Assembly (NCBI RefSeq): GCF_019402445.1
Contig: NZ_SRZM01000122.1
Coordinates: 1-13,867 of the forward strand
From: Brachyspira pilosicoli
GTDB lineage: Bacteria; Spirochaetota; Brachyspiria; Brachyspirales; Brachyspiraceae
Direction of reading: 5' to 3'
Length of the DNA: 13,867 bases
Part shown: positions 1-7,066 of the stretch, piece after piece
How the letters are laid out: each line of letters begins with the position of its first letter
Position numbering within the stretch: position 1 is the stretch's first letter
Notes under the pieces: model-generated
Database searches by the model: none
What the model was told of the DNA's origin: nothing
What the model saw: the letters and a program-made list of their open reading frames with translations, nothing else
Program-made: the position numbers and the translations under genes

Positions 1-148
1 TATTTATAGGATATTTACTAGCTCTTAATGTTCTGCAGTTTCCTCTATGATATTTTTTACCCTTATCCGAAATATAAACTGTATTAGTTTGAGCAAATAC
101 ACTTGAAGTAATAATAATAGATATTAAAAATATTTTTGCAAGCTTCAT
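1..148 (-). CDS. Small secreted protein, 5' part only (runs off the window)
   Basis: The first 49 codons of a gene leaving the window at its left edge. The start is the ATG at 148, with GGAG (155-158) six bases upstream. Residues 1-19 form a signal peptide: Lys at position 2, a hydrophobic run rich in Ile, and a VFA-Q cleavage site. The mature part begins with VYISDKGKKYHRGNC followed by RTL. This resembles a short YHR-x-x-C-x-x-L motif that I know from the ends of secreted nucleases and ComEC-like proteins and from small exported proteins of unknown function. The role of that motif is not settled. Since the rest is missing, I give no function. A TATAAT at 177-182 lies at a sensible distance for its own promoter. 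Confidence 0.7.
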   Translation of the reverse strand, partial: MKLAKIFLISIIITSSVFAQTNTVYISDKGKKYHRGNCRTLRASKYPIN

Positions 149-176
149 ATCAATCTCCGAACAATAATATAAAAAA

Positions 177-182
177 ATTATA
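177..182 (-). promoter_or_regulatory. Possible -10 box for the small secreted gene
   Basis: A perfect TATAAT on the minus strand, 28 bases before the ATG at 148. It would give a leader of about 20 bases that includes the GGAG site. I see no good -35 hexamer 16-18 bases upstream, and exact TATAAT is common by chance in DNA this AT-rich, so the call is weak. Confidence 0.3.
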
Positions 183-190
183 ATACAAAA

Positions 191-997
191 TTAATTAGCA
201 AAATAATAAGACTCCTCACAAAATGACACTATTGCACAAGTGCTAAGTTCAGGCTCCATCATATAGCTTTCTGTGAGTATTACATTAAACTCCTCAGGCT
301 TTAATTTATCAAATATTATCTTGTTACCGTACATATTACTAAGTGCCTTATAACCAAAAGAATATCTGCATCCTACATGTTTTCTTTTGCCGTTATTTTT
401 TAAGTTAAGTAAATTGTCCATATGGCTTTGGAGTATATCAACATAGTTTTCTATAATATGTGTACCTAATGCATTATAAAAATAATACTCTTTATATTCA
501 TCATTATCATATAAACCTTGTAAAAATTTATGATACTTCTCTCCAAGACTCACAAGTGTAAAACCAATAGTATCTTCATCTCTGTCAAAAAAATCCACTA
601 TAGAATTGTAAGGCTCACTCTCCATACGTTCTAAAGGAAGCTCTATTTTTTCATTTTTTGATTCGTCTGTATTGTCATCATATATATAAAGTCTATCATT
701 CTCTGTAATAGTCTTATAAAACCCATAAATCATTACAGGCTCAAGCAAATTATTTTCTATAATATTTTTTTTCATCTCTTCGTATTTTGGCTCTACTTTT
801 GTTTTAATCATCTCATTATATTTTTCCATATCCTGATTTTTTGCAGAATAACCAAAACCAACCCTAAAAAGCCTAATTTTATTAATCATATCAAAGGCTT
901 CTTTTTCTATTTGCTTATTAAACTCAAAAACTTTTCTCCCATAGAAAGGAGGTTTATTTATATGATGTTCATGATTTTTGTGATTTATTTCCGGCAT
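191..997 (-). CDS. Stand-alone methionine synthase reactivation (AdoMet-binding) domain
   Basis: A 268-residue protein matching the C-terminal activation domain of cobalamin-dependent methionine synthase. In the family this domain binds S-adenosylmethionine and supports reductive remethylation of B12 oxidised to cob(II)alamin. Visible family features in order are KPPFYGRKV (15-23), LFRVGFGY (43-50), LLEPVMIYGFY (84-94), GCRYSFGY (209-216), LTESYMMEPE (241-250) and a YYF end (264-266). The R-x-x-x-G-Y core is kept (Arg211, Gly215, Tyr216), and Tyr265 falls where E. coli Tyr1189 lies. The usual P-A-C-P after GY is replaced by K-A-L-S. It starts 23 bp after the metH stop, with AAAGG 13 bases before the ATG, a long spacing. 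The function is confident; whether it is always made separately is less certain. Confidence 0.9.
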   Translation of the reverse strand: MPEINHKNHEHHINKPPFYGRKVFEFNKQIEKEAFDMINKIRLFRVGFGYSAKNQDMEKYNEMIKTKVEPKYEEMKKNIIENNLLEPVMIYGFYKTITENDRLYIYDDNTDESKNEKIELPLERMESEPYNSIVDFFDRDEDTIGFTLVSLGEKYHKFLQGLYDNDEYKEYYFYNALGTHIIENYVDILQSHMDNLLNLKNNGKRKHVGCRYSFGYKALSNMYGNKIIFDKLKPEEFNVILTESYMMEPELSTCAIVSFCEESYYFAN

Positions 998-1020
998 TGG
1001 TAGTTGGTATCCTTTAATTA

Positions 1021-3639
1021 TTATTTTTCTTTATCTCTGTCGGCTATTATCTCTTTTATGGCAACAATATCATCAAAACCGTCTTTACAATAAAATATTT
1101 TGCCGCTGTCTCCATAAACTTTTTTGCAAGTGTTTTCAACAAAGTCTTTAGTTAAAGCAGCACCGCCTAAAAGTATAGGTATTTTTAAGCCCTTATCTCT
1201 AATATATGCTAAATTATCTTTCATCACTTCAGTAGATTTTACCAAAAGCCCAGACATTCCTATACAATCTGCATTATGCTCATGATAAGCCTCTATAAAT
1301 TTCTCTATAGGCACCTTAGTTCCAAGATTAACAGTTTCAAATCCATTGTTTTTTATTATTATCTCTACTAAATTTTTACCCACATCATGCACATCACCAG
1401 CAACAGTGCCAAGTATTATTTTAGCAGTTTTCTCTTGTTTCTTTTTCTCCAAAAACTCAGATAAAAAGTCCACACTCTTTTTCATCACCTCAGCAGACCC
1501 CAAAACAAAAGGAAGCTGTATACTGCCCTCCCCAAACTTTACACCAATATCTGCCATAGTAGGAAGAAGTATCTCATCAATTATAGCCTGTGCAAACTTT
1601 TTCTCTCCTCCAAACTCTTCACTATTTTCTTTAGCCTCATTGAGTAAGTTTTGCATATCTTTCCACTCGCCGTCAATCATAGCATCTCTTATAGCTTCCC
1701 TTATAGGCTTTTTTATTTTTTCTTCATCAGTTAATTCTTTCTTTTCTTTTTTGTCAGAGAAATAATTAATATAATTTATAAGAGGCTCTTTAGTTTTATT
1801 TTTGTTATAAATTAATTCTCTTGCCAATTCTATTTCTTTCTCACCTATCTTTGAAATAGGAAGAATTTGAGCCACATTAACAATAGCAGCACTAAGACCA
1901 TGATTAATAGCCTCATACAAAAACACAGAGTTCATAACTTTTCTTGCCTCTTCTTTAAGACCAAAAGAAATATTTGATACCCCCAAACTTATAGAGCTTT
2001 CAGGATATCTCTTTGATAATTCTTTTATAGCATTCAAAGTTTCAACACCAGCTAAAAAACTATTTTCATCACCGCTTGCAAGTGTAAAAGTAAGAGGGTC
2101 AAATATAATATCATGCGGAAGTATTTTATGCACATTAACAGCCCTATCATACATACGCTCGCACATTCTTAATTTATCCTCGCAAGTTAATGCCATAGCT
2201 TTTTCATCTATAGTAAGAAGCATAATAGAAGCTCCGTATCTTTTTGCAAGTGAACATATAGCATCAAACTTCTCTTCCCCCTGCTCCATATTAGCAGAGT
2301 TTATTATTGGCTTTCCTCCATATATTTTTAATGCTTCTTCTATAACATCAGGTTTTATTGCATCAATAACCAAAGGCAAAGAAATCTGTTTAACATAAGC
2401 AGAAATAATTTTTGTAATATCTTCTATCTCATTGCGTCCAGCCCAAGCAGCATTAACATCTATAGCATGACTTCCAGACTTAACTTGCTTTATACCCACA
2501 TCAAGCATACCGTCCATATCGCCTGCTATCATAAGCTCTCTAAATATTTTACTTCCTGTAGCATTGCTTCTCTCGCCTATCATTAAAGGTGCAGGCTCTT
2601 GCTTAATGCTTACAGAATTAAATAAACTAGCTATATAGGGTCTTTGCTTTTCTAATGCAGTTTTTTTAGGTTTTACTCCTTTAACTTTTTTTGCTAATGC
2701 TTCTATATGTTTAGGAGTAGTTCCGCAGCAGCCTCCAATAAATGCAAGTCCGCTTAAATTAAAAAACTCGCTGTTAATCTCAGCAAACTCTTCAGGTGTC
2801 ATACTATAATATGCTTTTCCATCTCTATTTTCTGGAAGACCTGCATTGCTGTGTATGGATATTGGAAAGCATGATATCTCTGAAAGTTTTTTTATGTGCT
2901 GCATTGCCATATCCGGTCCTGTACCGCAGTTCATACCTATGGAAAATATATCCAAATTCGAAAGTATTGTATATGCTGTCTCTATATCTGTACCCAAAAG
3001 CATTGTGCCTTCTTTTTCTATTGTTACAGAAACCATTATTGGAACATCTTTATTTAATTTTTTAGCTGTATCATTAACTGCTAATATTGCTGCTTTTAAC
3101 TGCAAAACATCTTGTGCCGTTTCAAGAAGTATTATATCAACTCCACCTTCTATTAAACCTCTTGCAGCTAAAGTATAACCGCTATACATCTCATCAAAAC
3201 CAATCTGCCCCAAACTTGGAAGCTTTACACCAGGCCCTAAACTTCCTGCAATAAATATATCTCTGTCTAAATCACCTTTAGAATTAGGATTTTTTAAATA
3301 TTCCTCTCTTGCCTCATTTGCTATAACTGCCGCTTGTTTTGCTAATTCATAAGCCTTATCAGAAATATCATATTCACTTAAAACCCAAGGTATAGCCCCA
3401 AAACTATTAGTCTTTGTTATATTAGCATTAGCATTCAAATAATCTATATGTATCTCTTTCATTATATGAGGAGCTGTTATATTTAATATCTCATTACAGC
3501 CTTCTATATTATTGCCGTTTACAGTCCAATATTCTTTCTTTATTTCTTTCTTTTGAAGTTCTGTACCTGTGGCACCGTCTATTATTAAATACTGTTCTTT
3601 TATTAATTCTTTTAATCTATCCTTAACACTATTAAACAT
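1021..3639 (-). CDS. metH: Cobalamin-dependent methionine synthase, catalytic part without activation domain
   Basis: An 872-residue cytoplasmic enzyme that moves the methyl group of 5-methyltetrahydrofolate to homocysteine via B12. Domains in order: homocysteine-binding barrel (about 15-320) with zinc ligands Cys238 (in GMNCGT) and Cys304-Cys305 (in GGCCGT); folate/pterin barrel (about 350-615) starting with GERSNATGSK at 355-364; cobalamin cap (about 645-735); and the B12 Rossmann domain (about 738-865) with DVHDVGKN at 749-756, where His751 is the lower axial cobalt ligand, followed by MSGLL (795-799) and LGGAAL (824-829). Full-length MetH is usually about 1,200 residues. This one ends just after the B12 domain, and the missing activation domain is the next gene. 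Start: ATG at 3639 with GGAG (3650-3653) ten bases upstream. The leader is too short for a B12 riboswitch. Confidence 0.97.
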   Translation of the reverse strand: MFNSVKDRLKELIKEQYLIIDGATGTELQKKEIKKEYWTVNGNNIEGCNEILNITAPHIMKEIHIDYLNANANITKTNSFGAIPWVLSEYDISDKAYELAKQAAVIANEAREEYLKNPNSKGDLDRDIFIAGSLGPGVKLPSLGQIGFDEMYSGYTLAARGLIEGGVDIILLETAQDVLQLKAAILAVNDTAKKLNKDVPIMVSVTIEKEGTMLLGTDIETAYTILSNLDIFSIGMNCGTGPDMAMQHIKKLSEISCFPISIHSNAGLPENRDGKAYYSMTPEEFAEINSEFFNLSGLAFIGGCCGTTPKHIEALAKKVKGVKPKKTALEKQRPYIASLFNSVSIKQEPAPLMIGERSNATGSKIFRELMIAGDMDGMLDVGIKQVKSGSHAIDVNAAWAGRNEIEDITKIISAYVKQISLPLVIDAIKPDVIEEALKIYGGKPIINSANMEQGEEKFDAICSLAKRYGASIMLLTIDEKAMALTCEDKLRMCERMYDRAVNVHKILPHDIIFDPLTFTLASGDENSFLAGVETLNAIKELSKRYPESSISLGVSNISFGLKEEARKVMNSVFLYEAINHGLSAAIVNVAQILPISKIGEKEIELARELIYNKNKTKEPLINYINYFSDKKEKKELTDEEKIKKPIREAIRDAMIDGEWKDMQNLLNEAKENSEEFGGEKKFAQAIIDEILLPTMADIGVKFGEGSIQLPFVLGSAEVMKKSVDFLSEFLEKKKQEKTAKIILGTVAGDVHDVGKNLVEIIIKNNGFETVNLGTKVPIEKFIEAYHEHNADCIGMSGLLVKSTEVMKDNLAYIRDKGLKIPILLGGAALTKDFVENTCKKVYGDSGKIFYCKDGFDDIVAIKEIIADRDKEK

Positions 3640-3671
3640 ATATAAAAAACTCCGATGTTATTGTTGATAGT

Positions 3672-3699
3672 ATTTTAATATAAAAGCCTAAATAAGCAA
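3672..3699 (-). promoter_or_regulatory. Probable metH promoter
   Basis: On the minus strand, TTGCTT (3694-3699), a 16-base spacer and TAAAAT (3672-3677, five of six matches to the -10 consensus). The -10 lies 32 bases before the metH ATG, giving a leader of about 25 bases that includes the GGAG ribosome site. It is the best-placed sigma-70-like pair upstream of metH, but the -35 is only moderate. Confidence 0.45.
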
Positions 3700-3738
3700 G
3701 TATATATAAAATAATATTTTTTATATTACAAATTATAC

Positions 3739-3766
3739 TTGAACTTTAATATTATTAATATATAAT
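3739..3766 (+). promoter_or_regulatory. Promoter of the five-gene plus-strand run, placed for a near-leaderless mRNA
   Basis: TTGAAC (3739-3744), a 16-base spacer and a perfect TATAAT (3761-3766). Transcription would normally start about seven bases after the -10, near 3773, while the ATG is at 3775. There is no purine-rich ribosome site before the ATG. If the promoter is real, the first gene is translated from a leaderless or nearly leaderless transcript. Confidence 0.5.
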
Positions 3767-3774
3767 TGCATAAC

Positions 3775-4317
3775 ATGAGTATAGATGATAAAACTAAAAG
3801 TGCCTTGATTAGAAAAGGTAATGAACTTTTTAATGAAAGAAAAATAGAAGAAGCGTATAGATGTTATCTTACAGCTTCCTATTTTGGCGGAATAGAAAAG
3901 ATTGCTGACTATTATAACTTTGAAAGTAAAAATTTTATAAAAGCAATGCAATTATATAAGTTTATACTCAAAGAAGATTCAAACCTAGGCGGCAATATAA
4001 GAGCTAAACAAAAATTAGATGCTCTATCGCAATCTGTTGCAAAAGTATTGCAAAAATGGTTAAACGATGATGAAACATTTAATAATTCTAAAACAAATAA
4101 ATTATCCTTAGATTCAAAAAATACTTATCTTCCTAATAATTATAAAAGAAATAGTTTAGAAGATATTTTAAATGCAAAAGAAAAACTTGATAAAGAAAAA
4201 TTGGATAAAGATAAACTAAATAAAACAAAGTTAAATAATGATAAAATAAATAAAAATTACAATGATAACAAAATTATAAAAAAACCTATATTTGAACAAA
4301 TCCATAAAAATAAATAA
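3775..4317 (+). CDS. TPR-like protein with lysine-rich pentapeptide tail, function unknown
   Basis: A 180-residue cytoplasmic protein with no signal peptide that I cannot assign to a named family. Residues about 8-67 look like one or two tetratricopeptide-type helical hairpins (KGNELFNERKIEEAYRCYLTA, then a similar helix pair to KFIL), which usually bind other proteins. Residues 100-135 are Asn/Ser-rich and probably disordered. Residues 136-160 are five tandem pentapeptides of the form E/D-K-L-D/N-K, and the end is basic. I chose the ATG at 3775 over an in-frame TTG at 3766 because the TTG overlaps the -10 box. No ribosome site is visible. It is first in a run, 27 bp before the GlmU-like gene, so it may serve the same pathway, which is only an inference. 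Confidence 0.8.
   Translation: MSIDDKTKSALIRKGNELFNERKIEEAYRCYLTASYFGGIEKIADYYNFESKNFIKAMQLYKFILKEDSNLGGNIRAKQKLDALSQSVAKVLQKWLNDDETFNNSKTNKLSLDSKNTYLPNNYKRNSLEDILNAKEKLDKEKLDKDKLNKTKLNNDKINKNYNDNKIIKKPIFEQIHKNK
4180..4254 (+). repeat. Five tandem pentapeptide codon repeats
   Basis: Fifteen-base units coding for EKLDK, EKLDK, DKLNK, TKLNN and DKINK (residues 136-160 of the TPR-like protein). The unit is conserved in protein more than in DNA: the leucine codons change between ctt, ttg, cta and tta, so it is an older repeat rather than a fresh slippage tract. It would form a highly charged helix or disordered tail. Confidence 0.75.
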
Positions 4318-4344
4318 TAAAGTATAAAAATTAGGAGCTAGTTT

Positions 4345-5901
4345 ATGACAAAAAGAGAAGAAGAGAATAATATAAAGAATATAGAAGAAAGCTTAGAGCA
4401 ATTATCATCTAAATTCTCTAAAAACGATAGTTTGGTAATAATATTGGCAGCAGGACATGGTAAAAGGATAAGAAGCTCAACATCAAAAATGCTTCATACT
4501 ATTTGGGGAGTTCCAAGCATAGAAAGAGTAAGACTTGCTGTAAAAAATGGTATAAATAAAAGCAATATTACTATAGTTGTTGGAATAAAGGCTCTAGAAG
4601 TAGCTAATGCGGTTGGAAAGCAAGCTAATACTAATTTCGCTTATCAAGAAAAACAATTAGGTACTGGACATGCTGTAAAGGTAGGTCTTGAAAAGAGCGA
4701 TTTAAAAAACATTAAATATTGTTATGTTATATACGCTGATATGGGGCTAATAGACTCTAACACTATGAAAGAGTTTCATGATGAGTTTATGAAAGCTAAA
4801 ACAGATATGATATTAATGACTGCTATGTATGATGGTCCTAAAGGCGGAAACTATTATGGAAGAGTATTAAGAACTAGAGGATTAACTAAAGACCATAAAA
4901 AAAGCCAATATAGAGAAGGAAGTAAGGGTCAGGTAATGGGGGTAATAGAATATAAAGATATACTTGCTCTTAAAGATGATGAGGATTTAGTAAAGGCTTA
5001 TAAAGATGAAAAATTTGAATATGGCAAAGATGAACTTTTAGACAATATGCATGAATATGTTGCTGGTATATATGGTTTTAAAATTGACCCTCTTTTAAAT
5101 TTAATAAAAGAATTAAAAGCAAATAATGCTCAAAATGAACTTTATCTAACAGACTTAATAGAGATGTTTGTTAATAATAATTTATCAATATCAACATATA
5201 TGCCAAAAGACAATAGAGTTGTTTTAGGCTTTAATGATAAAACTGTACTTAAAGAAATGGAATCTATTGCTAGAAATAATGTTTACAATAAATTAAAAAA
5301 CATTATCACAATATATGACGGAGAAGATTTCTTTATTGATGACAGTGTAGTTGAACAGATATTAGAAATTGATAAAGATGAAAAACCGCTTGATATATAT
5401 GTAGGAAAAGGGGCTTATATTGGTAAGGGTGTAAAAATTAATTATGGTGTTTATATAGACCATGGTGCAAGACTTGAAGGCAATATTGAACTTGGAGAGC
5501 ATACTTATATAGGAGATAATGCATTAGTATCTTGCCTAGATAATCAAAAAATGGTGCTTTCTAACAATGTACAAATATATGCTGGAAACCAAATAAGAGG
5601 AAATGTATATATTGGTGAAAATACTGTATTAGAGAGAGGTGTTAATGTTACAGGAAGCGATAAACATCCGCTTAGCATAGGTAAAAATGTACTTATTAAA
5701 GGAGTAAGCTATATATATGGCTCTATTGTAGATGATAATGCTTATATAGAACATTGTATATTCTACTACTCTCATATAAAAGCTGTTCTTGATGAAAATG
5801 GAAAAGTGATTAAATGCAGATTTATAAGACCAAAAGAAGAAGGTATAGAATCTGTTATAAAATTAAAAGATGAGAATACTAAAAAGACTAAAAAGAAATA
5901 A
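4345..5901 (+). CDS. glmU: GlmU-like sugar-1-phosphate nucleotidyltransferase with divergent beta-helix tail
   Basis: A 518-residue cytoplasmic protein. Its N-terminal half matches the uridylyltransferase domain of GlmU, which makes UDP-GlcNAc for peptidoglycan and lipo-oligosaccharide: LAAGHGKR (34-41), Lys48 in SKMLH, QEKQLGTGHA (101-110), Asp132 in YADMGL as the likely metal ligand, YYGRVLR (170-176), VIEYKD (200-205) and NNAQNELYLTDLI (260-272). Residues 350-475 are hexapeptide repeats of a left-handed beta-helix. This half lacks the GlmU acetyltransferase marks: the R-P-G segment, the histidine-bearing G-H-x-x-Y-x-G segment and N-Y-D-G are absent. It also has about 28 extra N-terminal residues. 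AGGAG (4333-4337) lies seven bases before the ATG. It may be a nucleotidyltransferase only, and its exact sugar is not proven. Confidence 0.85.
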   Translation: MTKREEENNIKNIEESLEQLSSKFSKNDSLVIILAAGHGKRIRSSTSKMLHTIWGVPSIERVRLAVKNGINKSNITIVVGIKALEVANAVGKQANTNFAYQEKQLGTGHAVKVGLEKSDLKNIKYCYVIYADMGLIDSNTMKEFHDEFMKAKTDMILMTAMYDGPKGGNYYGRVLRTRGLTKDHKKSQYREGSKGQVMGVIEYKDILALKDDEDLVKAYKDEKFEYGKDELLDNMHEYVAGIYGFKIDPLLNLIKELKANNAQNELYLTDLIEMFVNNNLSISTYMPKDNRVVLGFNDKTVLKEMESIARNNVYNKLKNIITIYDGEDFFIDDSVVEQILEIDKDEKPLDIYVGKGAYIGKGVKINYGVYIDHGARLEGNIELGEHTYIGDNALVSCLDNQKMVLSNNVQIYAGNQIRGNVYIGENTVLERGVNVTGSDKHPLSIGKNVLIKGVSYIYGSIVDDNAYIEHCIFYYSHIKAVLDENGKVIKCRFIRPKEEGIESVIKLKDENTKKTKKK

Positions 5902-7003
5902 AATATTCTTAGTATTAATAGCTATTATTGTTTTCTACTCTAGCATAAATGCTCAGTATGAAAAAGATATTAATAAAGATGCTCCGCCATTATCAAAACA
6001 TTATTATAGAATAAGCAGTTTTGAGTCTATTTCAACTTGGTCGGTAGCATCTTTAAATAATGCACCTTATATCAGCGAATTATTAATAGACCCAAATAAT
6101 AATTTGCATATAGCTTACTATGATGATACAATTAATTCTCCTGTTTATGTGTTTGGTAAAAATGGAAATTTCAAAAGAGAAATCTTAGATAAAAATAGAG
6201 AATTAGGAAGCTTAATTAGCATAGCAAGCAATTCTGATAATATGCATATATCATATTTAAAAAATAATAAAATATGGTATGCAAATGATAATTCAGGTAC
6301 ATTTAATAATTATGCTATGGATTTGAGAAACAATAGAAAAATTATAGATTTGAAATTAGTAGTTTCTACATTTAATTCACCTATATTGTTTTTTATAGAT
6401 AGTAAAGGTATATTATCTGTATCAAGGTTTTATAGAGATAATTTCTTTTCAGATTTAGTATATACAAATAAAATAATAGAAAAAGTATATCCAGTAGCAG
6501 AAAATGATGGATATGTTGTATATATAAAAGAATATTCTACAGGAAATTTATTTTATGCCTCAAGAAAAACTAATACTGCTTTTACTTTTTTTGATAATAA
6601 CCCCATATTAAATAATGTAAATCAATATACCGTAGAACATGAGGCACATAATAGGTTTAATATTATATATAATACCAAAGACAATATGAATGAAATAAGA
6701 TATAAGAAGTTCTATGATGGAGTTTTTACAGACGGCATAATAGCAACAGAAGACCAAAATATTATATCATTTGACTCTACTCTAGATTATGCATCTCAGC
6801 CTGTGGTATTATATACAAAAGAAAATGGAAACAAATACATATATATAGATGGTCAGATTATAGATTTATCAATTCTTGGGAAAAGTGTTGGGGAAGTTAG
6901 AATTAATGCGGCAAGATATCCTGAGTTTTATATAGCATATTATAACACTCTATTTAAAGAACTTAGAATAAGTAAGCTTAATATAAGTGATATTGAAAAA
7001 TAA
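5870..7003 (+). CDS. Exported protein with seven internal repeats, probable beta-propeller
   Basis: A 377-residue protein that I do not recognise by name. Residues 1-28 are a signal peptide: basic start RILKRLKRNK, hydrophobic core, SINA-Q cleavage site. No lipobox cysteine is present, so the mature protein is probably periplasmic or released. The rest has seven copies of a strand motif: NLHIAYYDD (78-86), NMHISYLKN (124-132), PILFFIDS (171-178), GYVVYIKE (214-221), FNIIYNTK (263-270), PVVLYTKE (311-318) and FYIAYYNT (353-360). The copies are spaced 42-49 residues apart, which suits a seven-bladed propeller. The ATG at 5870 lies inside the end of the GlmU-like gene (32-bp overlap, different frame) and has no clear ribosome site, so translation is likely coupled. 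The binding partner is unknown. Confidence 0.8.
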   Translation: MRILKRLKRNKIFLVLIAIIVFYSSINAQYEKDINKDAPPLSKHYYRISSFESISTWSVASLNNAPYISELLIDPNNNLHIAYYDDTINSPVYVFGKNGNFKREILDKNRELGSLISIASNSDNMHISYLKNNKIWYANDNSGTFNNYAMDLRNNRKIIDLKLVVSTFNSPILFFIDSKGILSVSRFYRDNFFSDLVYTNKIIEKVYPVAENDGYVVYIKEYSTGNLFYASRKTNTAFTFFDNNPILNNVNQYTVEHEAHNRFNIIYNTKDNMNEIRYKKFYDGVFTDGIIATEDQNIISFDSTLDYASQPVVLYTKENGNKYIYIDGQIIDLSILGKSVGEVRINAARYPEFYIAYYNTLFKELRISKLNISDIEK

Positions 7004-7066
7004 AAATAAACCGATAATTAATTTAACATTTGTAGTGTTTATAAAGTTATATAAATAGGATTTTTT

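Noticed and set aside
1346..1765. Open frame on the plus strand opposite metH
   Set aside because: Ser/Phe-rich antisense shadow of a well-supported gene; no ribosome site or family likeness. The same holds for plus-strand frames at 2796-3065 and 2846-3178.
3640..3700. Cobalamin or SAM riboswitch ahead of metH
   Set aside because: The leader from the likely promoter is only about 25 bases, and no conserved riboswitch core is seen.
3766..3774. TTG at 3766 as start of the TPR-like gene
   Set aside because: It overlaps the perfect -10 box, and an in-frame ATG lies nine bases on.
3733..3951. Minus-strand open frame of 72 codons across the divergent region
   Set aside because: It overlaps the TPR-like gene and its promoter, has a low-complexity Phe/Ile/Tyr composition and shows no supporting signal.
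7004..7066. Separate promoter before the DUF2225 gene
   Set aside because: TTAACA and TATATA are present but 19 bases apart, and such matches are common in this base composition.
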